Of a DNA stretch of 64,000 nucleotides, positions 44,617 through 53,548 are shown piece after piece; the stretch's first letter is position 1; each line of letters opens with the position of its first letter. A program made the translations under genes and the position numbers. The DNA is from Janthinobacterium tructae (lineage in GTDB: Bacteria > Pseudomonadota > Gammaproteobacteria > Burkholderiales > Burkholderiaceae_D). The DNA lies in assembly GCF_006517255.1 (NCBI RefSeq), contig NZ_CP041185.1, positions 806,001 through 870,000 on the forward strand, read 5' to 3'. The notes below the pieces were generated by a model. The model saw only the letters and a list, made by a program, of their open reading frames with translations, did not search any database and was not told the DNA's origin.

Positions 44617-45648
44617 ATGCCACTGTCCCGTCCAGCCGCTGCAGCCTTGCTCGCTTTTACCATGTGCTGCGGGACCGCACGGGCGGAAATGCCCGTCCTT
44701 GATGCCGCCACGCGGGGGCAGTTGATCGATACCCTGCGCCAGCAGCTCAATGACTATTATGTGTTTCCAGAGGTGGCCGCCAGCATCGATGCGGCACTGC
44801 GCGCCAAGCAGCGCGAGGGCGGCTATGACGGCATCACCGATGCGACGATATTTGCCAACGTGTTGACCGCCGACCTGCGCACGTTCGGCCACGACAAGCA
44901 CTTGCGCGTGAATGCCAGCGATACTGCGCTGCCACGCAGCGCGGCGCCATCGCGGGAGCAACAGGACGAAATACGCCGACAGATGGCCGCGCGCGGCTAT
45001 GGCGTGGCCAAGGTCGAGACACTGGCGGGCAATGTCGGCTACCTGGATTTGCAAGGCTTCTCCCGCATCAAGGACGCGGCGCCCGCGATTGCCGAGGCGA
45101 TGACGCGGCTGGCAGACAGCGATGCACTGATTCTTGATATGCGGGCCAATGGCGGTGGCGACCCGGCCGGCGTCGCCTTCCTGAGCAGCTATCTCTTCGA
45201 CCAGCGTACGCATTTGAATGACCTGTATTGGCGCGAAGGCAAGCGCACGGAACAGTTCTGGACCGACACCGGCGTGCCGGGCAAGCACTATGGCCAGCAC
45301 AAGCCGGTCTACGTGCTGACGGGGCCCCGTACTTTCTCCGGCGCGGAAGAATTCAGCTACAACCTGCAGCAACTCAAGCGCGCGACCCTGGTGGGCGAGA
45401 CAACGGGAGGCGGCGCCAATCCCGGCCGCATGCGTGAACTGGGTCCGCATTTCGCCGCCTTCATTCCGAACGGGCGTGCCATCAATCCGATTACCAAGAG
45501 CAACTGGGAAGGCAGTGGCGTGACGCCCGATATCGGCGTGCCGGCCAGCGAGGCGCTGGAGAGGGCCCATCAGCTGGCGCTGGAACGATTGGCGGCGGCG
45601 AGCGCTGCTGCGCGGCAGGGGCCACAGCCGGGTGAATTGAAGCCCTAG
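44617..45648 (+). CDS. S41-family serine protease-like protein
   Basis: 343 residues from the ATG at 44617 (CGGAG upstream), which begins a signal peptide (MPLSRPAAAALLAFTMCCGTARA). An N-terminal helical domain (VLDAATRGQLIDTLRQQLND) precedes the tail-specific protease core: VGYLDLQGFSRIKDAAPAI, ALILDMRANGGGDP, and Ser241 in TFSGAEEFSYNLQ as the likely nucleophile. The layout is that of the IRBP-like S41 group without a PDZ domain. It should be periplasmic; the substrate is unknown. Not evidently part of the malonate operon. Confidence 0.85.
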   Translation: MPLSRPAAAALLAFTMCCGTARAEMPVLDAATRGQLIDTLRQQLNDYYVFPEVAASIDAALRAKQREGGYDGITDATIFANVLTADLRTFGHDKHLRVNASDTALPRSAAPSREQQDEIRRQMAARGYGVAKVETLAGNVGYLDLQGFSRIKDAAPAIAEAMTRLADSDALILDMRANGGGDPAGVAFLSSYLFDQRTHLNDLYWREGKRTEQFWTDTGVPGKHYGQHKPVYVLTGPRTFSGAEEFSYNLQQLKRATLVGETTGGGANPGRMRELGPHFAAFIPNGRAINPITKSNWEGSGVTPDIGVPASEALERAHQLALERLAAASAAARQGPQPGELKP

Positions 45649-45663
45649 TGTGACGCCTTGACA

Positions 45664-46932
45664 CTATGAACGGGTTTCCACTGCCCTCAATTTATGCGTC
45701 TGCAGCCGGCGCGCGCGGCGTTTGCGCTCCCAGATGACGATGCCCGTCACCGACAGCATGGCGACCATGATGCCCATGAGGGACATCAAGATGCGTCCCG
45801 GTAAGCCGAGGATGCGGCCCGAGTGCAGGGGGAATTGCAGTTGCACGAAGACGTCGGCGGCCGTGCCTTCCCACGGCTTGTGCTGGCCGATGATGCTGCC
45901 GTCCATGCCGTCGACGTACAGGTTCGACAGGCCCATGCCGGCCGCGCCGAATTCGTCGGCGGGGTCGAAGAACGAGACGTTGTAGAACGAATAATTGCCG
46001 CCATAATAAATGCCGCCGATGGGCGCCGTGATGCCGCGCTGCACAGCCGCCTGTTTGGCAATGTCTACCGCCTGCTCGAAGCCGATCACGGGCTTAATAT
46101 ACGTGCCGTAGGGCGCCGGCGTCTGCGTTTCGTACGGTCCCGGCGTGGTGGTGGACACCAGCGACATGACGGGATAAAACACTTCGCGGTACAGGTTCAG
46201 CGAGAACGAGGTGAACGCGACGACGATGATGATGGCCCACACCCACAGGCCGCCCGCGCGGTGCAGGTCGAAATTGAGCTTGTAGCCGCCCGCCGCCCAG
46301 CGCACCACCCACGACGGTTTCCAGCGCCGCCACCAGCTGGCGGCGTCGCGGTGGCGCGGCGCCTCGTCCAGGGCGCGTGGGCGAAGGCGGCGTGGCGTGG
46401 TCAGGTAAAACGCCACCATGCTGTCGAGCAGCCAGATCAGGGCGACCGTGCCCATCAGCCAGTAGCCCCAGCGGTCCGTGCCCCAGAAAGCGGGCACGTG
46501 CAGGCTGTAGTGCAAGTGGCGCAGGAACGGCATCAGGCTGCGGCGCGACAGGGAAATGGCCGTCGAATCGCGCGCGCCCGTGATCTGCGCCGTGACGGGG
46601 TCGATGTACACGGTGTCATAGTCGAGCACGAACGGCTTGTTGGTCGCCGGATCGGTTAGCGGGCGCACCATGAAGGCGGCCGCATGGCCTGCTTCCAGGC
46701 CCAGGGTCATGTAATTGACTGCCACGCGCGGGTCGGCGGCAGCAACCTTTTGCGCCAGCACAAATGGTTGCTGCAGGGGGCCGCGGCCCGGCGTGTCCAT
46801 GATGTCGGCGTTGAGCCATTCATCGAGTTCATGGTCCCACGACGTGACGGCGCCCGTGAGTCCCGCAACGATGAGGAAGAGGGCGATGGTGAGACCGGCC
46901 CAGCGGTGTATGACAGTCCAGAAAGCGCGCAT
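45664..46932 (-). CDS. PepSY-associated TM protein, iron-regulated
   Basis: 422 residues from the ATG at 46932 with AAGG upstream; a longer frame to 47046 crosses the promoter. The N-terminal helix (about 8-30, VIHRWAGLTIALFLIVAGLTG) carries the HRWxG motif of PepSY_TM proteins; further helices lie near 140-190, 235-265 and 385-405, with soluble PepSY-like segments between. Related proteins act beside TonB receptors as inner-membrane siderophore reductases; that function is inference. A Fur box at 47026-47050 implies iron repression. Confidence 0.87.
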   Translation of the reverse strand: MRAFWTVIHRWAGLTIALFLIVAGLTGAVTSWDHELDEWLNADIMDTPGRGPLQQPFVLAQKVAAADPRVAVNYMTLGLEAGHAAAFMVRPLTDPATNKPFVLDYDTVYIDPVTAQITGARDSTAISLSRRSLMPFLRHLHYSLHVPAFWGTDRWGYWLMGTVALIWLLDSMVAFYLTTPRRLRPRALDEAPRHRDAASWWRRWKPSWVVRWAAGGYKLNFDLHRAGGLWVWAIIIVVAFTSFSLNLYREVFYPVMSLVSTTTPGPYETQTPAPYGTYIKPVIGFEQAVDIAKQAAVQRGITAPIGGIYYGGNYSFYNVSFFDPADEFGAAGMGLSNLYVDGMDGSIIGQHKPWEGTAADVFVQLQFPLHSGRILGLPGRILMSLMGIMVAMLSVTGIVIWERKRRARRLQTHKLRAVETRS

Positions 46933-47025
46933 GCGGTACAAACCTTCAACATGAAACCGGCTTGTTGCCGCCAGCAGGCGCCACCGGGGCGCACAGGGAA
47001 AAGCCAGGCACGGGCCTGGTATTTT

Positions 47026-47050
47026 GATAATGGGAATCGTTCTCATTATC
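47026..47050. promoter_or_regulatory. Fur box upstream of the PepSY gene
   Basis: A 25-bp near-palindrome beginning GATAATGGGAA and ending TTCTCATTATC, with only the centre and one arm position out of symmetry. It fits overlapping Fur hexamer arrays. It lies 94 bases before the PepSY start and 121 before the divergent hydrolase start, so it mainly serves the former. Confidence 0.85.
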
Positions 47051-47170
47051 CGCTGTGGCCAGTCGTTTGTCCAGCGCCATTGGTGTTGGCCCGGGGCAAA
47101 CCGCGCATGCTAAGATGCTAGCAAGAAGTTAATTTACATTCCACATGGAAATAATCAAGGCTGAAGCGGC

Positions 47171-48001
47171 ATGCGCATAGAAGATCGGAACAATATCCGC
47201 GTGAGCGAATGCAGCGCTGCGCCGCAGGCGGGCGCGGCAACCACCATGGTGTTCATGCATGGCTTTGGCTGCGACCAGACCATGTGGCGCTACCTGGAGC
47301 CGCTGTTTCGTCCCCGCTACCGCACGGTGCTGTTCGACCTGGTCGGCAGCGGCGCGTCCGACCTGGACGCCTATGATGTCGATCGCTACGTGCGCCTGGA
47401 CGCGCATGGCGCCGATTTGCGGCAAGTCATCCATGCCGTCGGCGGCGGCCCCGTGATTTGCGTGGGCCACTCCGTCAGCGCCATGAGCGCCTTGCTGGCC
47501 AGCATCGCCGAGCCGGACTTGTTCGCCGCGCAAATCATGCTGGCACCGTCACCTTGCTATATCGATGACGCGGCGGCCGGCTACCGGGGCGGCTTCAGCC
47601 GTGCCGATATCGACGACTTGCTCGGTGCCATGGACAGCAATTACCTGGGCTGGTCCGCCAGCATGGCGCCGGCCATCATGGGCGCGCCCGGGCAACCGGC
47701 GCTGGGCGACGACCTGGCCAGCAGCTTTTGCCGCACGGACCCCGCCATCGCCCGGCATTTCGCGCAAGCCACGTTCTTGTCCGACCACCGCGCCATCTTG
47801 CCGCATAACCGCACGCCGGCCCTGATCGTGCAATGCAGCGACGACTTCATCGCGCCACCGCCCGTGGGCGAGTATTTGCGCGAGATGCTGCCGCACAGCA
47901 GCCTGCACGTGGTCGAAAATGTGGGCCATTGCCCGCACATGAGCGCACCCGATGCCAGCTACCGCGCCATCCGCCACTTTCTCGACGGCTTGCACCTGTA
48001 A
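47171..48001 (+). CDS. RsbQ/KAI2-like alpha/beta hydrolase sensor
   Basis: 276 residues. The start reads MRIEDRNNIRVSE and the core VFMHGFGCDQTMWRYLEP is that of RsbQ-type hydrolases. The catalytic triad is complete: Ser101 in VGHSVSAMSA, Asp225 in CSDDFIAPPPVGEYL, and His253 in GHCPHMS. RsbQ of Bacillus processes a small molecule and activates the PAS-domain protein RsbP; plant KAI2 and D14 are distant relatives that perceive butenolides. Here the next gene encodes a PAS hybrid kinase and the two overlap by one base (TAATG), so this protein likely feeds that kinase. Ligand unknown. Confidence 0.88.
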   Translation: MRIEDRNNIRVSECSAAPQAGAATTMVFMHGFGCDQTMWRYLEPLFRPRYRTVLFDLVGSGASDLDAYDVDRYVRLDAHGADLRQVIHAVGGGPVICVGHSVSAMSALLASIAEPDLFAAQIMLAPSPCYIDDAAAGYRGGFSRADIDDLLGAMDSNYLGWSASMAPAIMGAPGQPALGDDLASSFCRTDPAIARHFAQATFLSDHRAILPHNRTPALIVQCSDDFIAPPPVGEYLREMLPHSSLHVVENVGHCPHMSAPDASYRAIRHFLDGLHL

Positions 48002-49548
48002 TGCGCGACACGCTGCCTTCCTTGCCTGATGCCAACACCCTGTTCCAGCACGCGGCCTGCGGCTTGCTGCTATGCACGGCCGACGGCACCATCGTGCAGG
48101 CGAACGCCACCTTTTGCGGCTGGCTCGGCTATGGCGCGGGAGAATTGCTCGGGAAAAAGAAATTGCAGGACTTGCTGACCATCGGCGGGCGCGTGTTCCA
48201 CCAGACGCACTGGCTGCCGCTGATGCAGGTGCAGGGCAGCGTGTCGGAAATCCTGCTCGATATGCGCCAGCGCCAGGGGCTATCGATCCCCATGCTGTTC
48301 AATGCCGTGCGGCGCGTGCACGAGGGCGTGCGTTATGACGAGGTCGCCGTCTTTGTCGCCAGCGACCGGCGCAAATACGAACAGCAACTGCAGCTGGCGC
48401 GCAAGGAGGCTGGCGAACTCAACGAGCAGTTGGCGGCCGCCGACCAGCGCAAGGACGAGTTCCTGGCCACCCTGGCGCACGAGCTGCGCAACCCGCTGGC
48501 GCCGATCCGCAATGTGCTGGAAGTGCTGCGCCTGGCGCAGCTGGACGACCCGCAGCTGCGCTGGGCACGGGACGTGCTGGGCCGGCAAGTGGGACACATG
48601 ACGCACCTGGTCGACGACTTGACTGAAGTGTCGCGCATCACGCGGGGGCGCCTGGAGTTGCGCCGTGCCAGTGTGGAACTGGCGCCCGTGGTGGACGCGG
48701 CCCTGCACAGCGTGGCCGAGCTGGCGGCGCAGTCCGGCCACAAGGTGCACTTGGAGCAATGGCCGCGGCCCATCTGGCTCGACGCTGACGCCACGCGCCT
48801 GGCGCAGATGATCGCCAACCTGCTGACCAACGCTGTCAAGTACACGCCCGCCAATGGCGTCATCTGGCTGGACGTGACATGCACGCAACACGAGGTGCGC
48901 ATCAGCGTGCGCGATTCCGGCATCGGCATCGCGCACGAGCATCTGGACAAGGTATTCGACCTGTTTTCGCAGTTGCCGCCGGCCTTGTCGCTGGCCCAGG
49001 GTGGTCTGGGCATCGGCCTGTCGCTGGTGCGCGGCCTGGCCGAATTGCATGGCGGCAGCATCAGCGCGCACAGCGATGGCGTGGGGCAGGGCAGCACCTT
49101 CACATTGCGCCTGCCGCTGCCGGCCGTGCCTTTGCCGGCGTCTGCGCCCGCCAACCGCCGCTTGCTGGCCGGCACGCGCGAAGGCAAGGTGCTGGTCATC
49201 GACGACAGCGCCGACGCGGCCGAAAGCCTGGCGCTGGCGCTCGACATCCTCGGCTATGACGTGCGCACGGCCTACGATGGCGCGGCCGGCATGGCGGCCG
49301 CGCAAGCCTTCATGCCGCGCGTGATCCTGCTCGACATCGGCTTGCCGCACATGAATGGCTATGACGTGGCGCGCCTGCTGCGTTCCCAGCCGTGCGGCCA
49401 GCATGCCATCCTGGTCGCCGTGACGGGCTGGGGCCAGGACAAGGACCGCCAGATGGCGTCCGACGCGGGTTTTGATTTGCACCTGACCAAGCCCGTGGAT
49501 TTTTATGAGCTCGATGCGGTGCTGCAGAAGATGCTGCAGGCGCAGTGA
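48001..49548 (+). CDS. PAS hybrid histidine kinase with receiver, partner of the RsbQ-like protein
   Basis: 515 residues from the ATG overlapping the hydrolase stop. A PAS domain (about 10-120, LFQHAACGLLLCTADGTIVQ, LDMRQRQGLSIPMLFNAVRR) is followed by a short coiled coil, HisKA with His160 in TLAHELRNPLAPIRN, and an ATPase domain (NLLTNAVKYTPANG, DSGIGIA, GGLGIGLSLVRG). A C-terminal receiver has Asp445 in VILLDIGLPHMNG and Lys in LTKPVD. There is no membrane segment, so it senses a cytoplasmic cue, most simply through the hydrolase encoded just upstream. The final output is not in this locus. Confidence 0.92.
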   Translation: MRDTLPSLPDANTLFQHAACGLLLCTADGTIVQANATFCGWLGYGAGELLGKKKLQDLLTIGGRVFHQTHWLPLMQVQGSVSEILLDMRQRQGLSIPMLFNAVRRVHEGVRYDEVAVFVASDRRKYEQQLQLARKEAGELNEQLAAADQRKDEFLATLAHELRNPLAPIRNVLEVLRLAQLDDPQLRWARDVLGRQVGHMTHLVDDLTEVSRITRGRLELRRASVELAPVVDAALHSVAELAAQSGHKVHLEQWPRPIWLDADATRLAQMIANLLTNAVKYTPANGVIWLDVTCTQHEVRISVRDSGIGIAHEHLDKVFDLFSQLPPALSLAQGGLGIGLSLVRGLAELHGGSISAHSDGVGQGSTFTLRLPLPAVPLPASAPANRRLLAGTREGKVLVIDDSADAAESLALALDILGYDVRTAYDGAAGMAAAQAFMPRVILLDIGLPHMNGYDVARLLRSQPCGQHAILVAVTGWGQDKDRQMASDAGFDLHLTKPVDFYELDAVLQKMLQAQ

Positions 49549-49555
49549 GGGACAT

Positions 49556-50509
49556 ATGCTGTATCAACAATCATCGCGCAGCGTGATCCAGGAAGAATGG
49601 CATCTGCCTGACTTGCTGGATGGCGCCCGCGCGCTTCACGATGCCTTGCTCGATTATGCAGGCGATGGCGTGTATGCCGACCTGCTCCTTCCCTGGTTGC
49701 GCGCCAATCCGCATGCGCTGGCCTGGCTGCGCTCATTTGCGCAAAGGCAAGGAAATCCTGTTCCGCCAGCAAGCAAAGAGGAATTGTGGGTACTCCACGC
49801 GTTCAGCCGCATAGGCCAGGTGCTGGTCTTGCCCTTGCAACAGGGGCGCGGCAATGGGGAAGGCTGGGCCGGGCCGCCGCTGTCGCTCGCCGAGTATGAG
49901 GCTTTCGTCGAGGCGATGGGCATGACGGTGCTGCGGCCGGCACAATTTTCGCCTTTCTATCACGAGATAGTCCAACTTAAGCCCGCTGAGTCTGCGCATG
50001 CGCGTGCCGCGATCATGGCGTGGCGATGGCCGTGCGTGATGCTCGGCAACATGCTGTTTGCGCGTGGTGGCGTGGATGTCTGCGCTGGCAAGATAATTTT
50101 CAAGCCAGGTATTGCCGACGCATCGACGCTGTACTGGGCGGACCGCCGCAAGGGACGCCCTGTCAACGACCTGTCGCATGGGTGGGGTAGTAATTCGCAA
50201 TGGCGCACGTCTTTCCGCCGCGACTATGTCGTCGGCGATACGCGGCTTTACAATGTGGATGGCAAGTATGATCTGGCGGCGAAGGCGGCCGAGACGGCAG
50301 ATGACGGCCTGTTTCCGGTGCTGACCCTGGCGGAAAGAATTGAGTTGCTGACACAGCGATGCCTGGTCAGTAGCACGACAGCGCACGATGATCTGTTCCC
50401 CTATGACGACTGCTGGCGCGAAGCTGCGGACAAGGGCCGCTTGCACAGTTGGTGGCCGCGCTGGCTGCCAGCCTTGCGCGGCAGTGGCAAGCGGGAAACA
50501 AAGGCGTGA
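49556..50509 (+). CDS. Uncharacterised protein
   Basis: 317 residues from an ATG at 49556 with GAGGG upstream; a longer reading overlaps the kinase gene in another frame. It is soluble, with Trp-rich stretches (AIMAWRWPCVMLGNMLF, DLSHGWGSNSQWRTSFRRDY) and no signal peptide. I do not recognise the family. The position seven bases after the kinase stop would allow co-transcription, but no functional link is apparent. Confidence 0.7.
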   Translation: MLYQQSSRSVIQEEWHLPDLLDGARALHDALLDYAGDGVYADLLLPWLRANPHALAWLRSFAQRQGNPVPPASKEELWVLHAFSRIGQVLVLPLQQGRGNGEGWAGPPLSLAEYEAFVEAMGMTVLRPAQFSPFYHEIVQLKPAESAHARAAIMAWRWPCVMLGNMLFARGGVDVCAGKIIFKPGIADASTLYWADRRKGRPVNDLSHGWGSNSQWRTSFRRDYVVGDTRLYNVDGKYDLAAKAAETADDGLFPVLTLAERIELLTQRCLVSSTTAHDDLFPYDDCWREAADKGRLHSWWPRWLPALRGSGKRETKA

Positions 50510-50582
50510 AACCTGGGGTGCGCATTGACGCTGAAGCACGCTCGGGGACGACATGGCCGTCAGCGGCATTGGATGGAAAGAT

Positions 50583-51098
50583 ATGGAACAATTGACAGAA
50601 CTTGACAACGCCGTTTTCCAGCTGCGCATGGGATTGGACCAGGCCGACCGCTGCGTCGACTGGGCCGTGGAGCGTTTGCGCCTGGACCAGGAAGGCGACG
50701 ACCTGGAGGTCGTGCTGCTGGCCAGCGCCCGGGGGCGTGATGAGGTACTGGCGCTGGCCGACGTGATCATCGAGCGCTACCGGGGCGCGCAGCGGCTTGA
50801 CGAGCAGTTCCTGGCCGGCAAATACATCGTCGAGTTGCGTGCCGCTTACCTGGCGGGGCGGGAAAGCGTATCTTCGCTCGATGCCATCTTTACCCGCTTG
50901 TACCCGGCGCTAGATTATCCCGACTGGCTGACGATGCTGAGCCGCAATTGCGAGTATGCGATCGACGTACCCGATTTCGAGCGGCCGTTCGAGGATGAAT
51001 TTCGCTATATCGCCAGCCTGTGGGCACAGGCGGAAGGTTTGGCCGCGTTTGAGGGGGAATACCGCCGGCAAATCTCCAATGGCCACGCTATAAGGTAA
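50583..51098 (+). CDS. Uncharacterised protein, possibly DUF2247-like
   Basis: 171 residues from the ATG at 50583, preceded by GGAAAG; an ATG at 50553 would add ten residues. It is acidic and helical (VVLLASARGRDEVLALADVI, YPALDYPDWLTMLSRNCEYA). The composition and the pattern of leucine and acidic residues recall DUF2247, but this is weak. It follows another uncharacterised gene by 73 bases on the same strand. Function unknown. Confidence 0.6.
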   Translation: MEQLTELDNAVFQLRMGLDQADRCVDWAVERLRLDQEGDDLEVVLLASARGRDEVLALADVIIERYRGAQRLDEQFLAGKYIVELRAAYLAGRESVSSLDAIFTRLYPALDYPDWLTMLSRNCEYAIDVPDFERPFEDEFRYIASLWAQAEGLAAFEGEYRRQISNGHAIR

Positions 51099-51114
51099 TG
51101 GCCCGCGACTGCTT

Positions 51115-51774
51115 TTACTCCAGGCGGTAGCGGTTGGGACCAAATGGCGTGTAGGCCATGCCGTGCAGCAATTGCATGCGTTCCGGCAAGCGGCTGGCGA
51201 TAAACAGTACCAGCACGCACAGCGTCGGATTCAGCCATTGCCAGCCCGCCAGCACGGTTTGCACGCCGGCCAGCAGCACGGCGCCCGCAATGATGGACCA
51301 GAGCCCGAATCTTTTCAGCACCAGCACCATGGCAAACAGGACGATGTACGGGTACATGGAAAAATCCTGAGTCGCAAACGATGCTTGCGTCGCCACCAGC
51401 AAGGCGCCGCCGACGCCGCCAATCAGGCCGGCAGCCACGTGGTTGCCGGCACGCGAGGCGGGAGCCATTTTATGGATCAGGTACAGCAAGCCGGACGCGG
51501 CTGCCGCCACCAGCATGCCAACCAGGAAGATGGTGGATGACGTGGTCTCCACCAGCGGGCGGATCATTGGTTGCGCCAGCGCAGCGCCGCCCGGATAGGC
51601 GGAATCGTTCAGTTGCGCGATGAATGGCATGGCGGCACCGTACACGGCCAGCGACACGATGGCGCAAGCTTCGGGCTGCAGCGTGCGTGCCCAGAAAGAC
51701 ATCAGGGCGGCAAGCGTGGCAGCGACGGCTCCCCCTGCCACGAGCAGTAGCCATGGCGGCAGATGCTGGACCAT
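51115..51774 (-). CDS. Polytopic membrane protein of unknown function
   Basis: 219 residues with about six hydrophobic helices (LLLVAGGAVAATLAALMSF, IFLVGMLVAAAASGLLYLI, VAAGLIGGVGGALLVA, YPYIVLFAMVLVLKRFGLW, SIIAGAVLLAGVQTVLAGW and a last one near 185-200). I recognise no family. The start lies inside the 3' end of the upstream gene (73-base overlap in a different frame), which is more than usual here and may indicate a frameshift joining the two. Confidence 0.6.
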   Translation of the reverse strand: MVQHLPPWLLLVAGGAVAATLAALMSFWARTLQPEACAIVSLAVYGAAMPFIAQLNDSAYPGGAALAQPMIRPLVETTSSTIFLVGMLVAAAASGLLYLIHKMAPASRAGNHVAAGLIGGVGGALLVATQASFATQDFSMYPYIVLFAMVLVLKRFGLWSIIAGAVLLAGVQTVLAGWQWLNPTLCVLVLFIASRLPERMQLLHGMAYTPFGPNRYRLE

Positions 51775-52139
51775 GGCATCGGCGCCGCCAGCGCTGCCAC
51801 GTCGGCAATCACCACGCCGGCCATCTGCAGTTTGTCTTTCAGGCTGCGCAGCATGCGCTGCATTCCTTCGGGCTGTGTCTTGCCGGAGCGCACCATGTCA
51901 GCCATGGCTTGTGTTTCCTGATTAACAATGGCCGCCGCACCTGCATTCAGGGGCAACTGAGTGATCGCTTGTTCAAGCTGGGCGATGGCATCCTGCAAAG
52001 CCTTTTGCGTGGCGCTATCGAGGCCGGTGACCGTCTTGTTGGCGATCGGATTTTGGCCAAAGGCAAAGACGTCCGTAGTGACGCTATCGGCGTGCAAGGT
52101 ATAGCTTTCCGAGACAGGGGGCGCAGCAGGTTCCTTCAT
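51702..52139 (-). CDS. Uncharacterised soluble protein overlapping the membrane gene
   Basis: 145 residues from an ATG at 52139 with AGGAG 8 bases upstream. A Pro/Ala-rich start is followed by a helical region (SATQKALQDAIAQLEQAITQ, then ETQAMADMVRSGKTQPEGMQ) and LKDKLQMAGVVIADVAALAA. The last 24 residues (PWSSICRHGYCSWQGEPSL) look out of character, as if read in the wrong frame. If a single-base shift lies near 51790, the helices would continue into the membrane protein downstream. Function unknown. Confidence 0.55.
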   Translation of the reverse strand: MKEPAAPPVSESYTLHADSVTTDVFAFGQNPIANKTVTGLDSATQKALQDAIAQLEQAITQLPLNAGAAAIVNQETQAMADMVRSGKTQPEGMQRMLRSLKDKLQMAGVVIADVAALAAPMPWSSICRHGYCSWQGEPSLPRLPP

Positions 52140-52291
52140 GATCTTTCTCCTGGCAAAGGAAAAATACATTAAAAGCATATTTAACAATAGGACAGAACAT
52201 GGGTGCGATTTGCGCTAGAACAAACGCGATGTGGAAAGGGCGGGACTGCGAAAGGGAATGCTGCGGGGGAGAAAGAGCGGAGTGCTGGGCA

Positions 52292-52319
52292 ATGCGGCCG
52301 CCGTCATCGGCGGCCGCAT
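52292..52319. terminator. Perfect hairpin after the MFS gene
   Basis: A perfect 12-bp stem (ATGCGGCCGCCG at 52292-52303 with CGGCGGCCGCAT at 52308-52319) and a TCAT loop, just past the MFS stop. There is no T-run, so it may slow or protect transcripts rather than terminate in the classical way. Confidence 0.55.
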
Positions 52320-52330
52320 CCGGGTGCGCA

Positions 52331-53548
52331 TCAGGCCGGCTGCGCGCCGCCCACATTGCGGCTGCGGTTTTCCACCAGCACGGAAATACCGAGCACGACG
52401 ATGCCGCCGCAGGCCAGCATGGCGCCGACCCAGCCGGTCGAGCGCAAGCCCATGCCCATGGCGATGGCGATGCCGCCGGCCCAGGCGCCCAAGGCGTTGG
52501 CGATGTTGAAGGCGGAATGGTTGAGGGCTGCGGCCACCGTTTGCGCGTCGCCGGCCACGTCCATCAGGCGCGTCTGTACGGCGGGAGCGACGGCGATGCC
52601 GGCGCCGATGGCAAACAGGTTGATCGCCGTCAGCCAGACATTGCTGCTGGTATAAGTAAACGCGGCAAGCGCGGCCACGTTCCACAGCAGCACGCCGAAG
52701 ATAGTCCACAGGCGCGAGCGGTCGGCCAGCCAGCCGCCGATCAGATTACCCAAGGTCATGCCGACACCGATGATGGCCAGCAAGATGGAAATGACCAGCG
52801 GGGACACTTTCGTAATTTCCAGCAAGGTTGGCGTGATGAAGGTGTAGACGGCGAACATGCCGCCGAAGCCGATCGCCACCATCAGCAGGGTCAGCCACAC
52901 TTGCAGGCGGCGGAACACGCCCAGTTCGCGGCGCGGGCTGGAATCACCGGCGGCCACCATGGGCACGAAGATGCGCACCATCAGCATGGTCAGCACGCCC
53001 AGCGCGGCGACCAGCAAGAAGGCCGAGCGCCAGCCCAGGGTCTGGCCGATATACGTGGCCAGCGGCACGCCGAAGATATTCGCGACAGTCAAGCCCATCA
53101 GGACACGGGCGACAGCTTGTCCCCGTTTGTCCGGTTCGGCCAGGGCGGCCGCCACCAGCGCTGCCACGCCAAAGTAGGCGCCATGCGGGATGCCGGCCAC
53201 GAAGCGGGCCACCACCAGCAAGCCGTAGTTCGGAGCGATGGCGCTGAGCAAGTTGCCGCCAGCGAACATCAGCATCAGGCAGATCAGCATCAGCCGGCGC
53301 GGCATGCGCGCCAGGAAGATGGTGATCAGGGGCGCGCCGACGACCACGCCCAGCGCGTAGGCGCTGATCATGTGGCTCATCTGCGGCAAGGTCGTGCCCA
53401 GGTCGTCGGCGACCACGGGCAGGATGCTCATGGAGGCGAATTCGCCCGTGCCGATGGCCAGGCCGCCGAGGGCCAGGGCCAGGTCGGCATAGCCAGCGCC
53501 AAAAGGCGCAGTGACGCGCGGAATCAGGGGATCTACGGAGGCGTGCAT
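52331..53548 (-). CDS. MFS transporter, drug/sugar-efflux type
   Basis: 405 residues from the ATG at 53548, with 12 predicted helices; a much longer frame upstream is non-coding in character. The MFS signature between TM2 and TM3 appears as IFLARMPRRLMLICLML, and TM4-5 reads RFVAGIPHGAYFGVAALVAA. The style fits the DHA1/AraJ group of proton-coupled exporters of small drugs or sugars. The substrate cannot be told. No regulator is adjacent. Confidence 0.88.
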   Translation of the reverse strand: MHASVDPLIPRVTAPFGAGYADLALALGGLAIGTGEFASMSILPVVADDLGTTLPQMSHMISAYALGVVVGAPLITIFLARMPRRLMLICLMLMFAGGNLLSAIAPNYGLLVVARFVAGIPHGAYFGVAALVAAALAEPDKRGQAVARVLMGLTVANIFGVPLATYIGQTLGWRSAFLLVAALGVLTMLMVRIFVPMVAAGDSSPRRELGVFRRLQVWLTLLMVAIGFGGMFAVYTFITPTLLEITKVSPLVISILLAIIGVGMTLGNLIGGWLADRSRLWTIFGVLLWNVAALAAFTYTSSNVWLTAINLFAIGAGIAVAPAVQTRLMDVAGDAQTVAAALNHSAFNIANALGAWAGGIAIAMGMGLRSTGWVGAMLACGGIVVLGISVLVENRSRNVGGAQPA

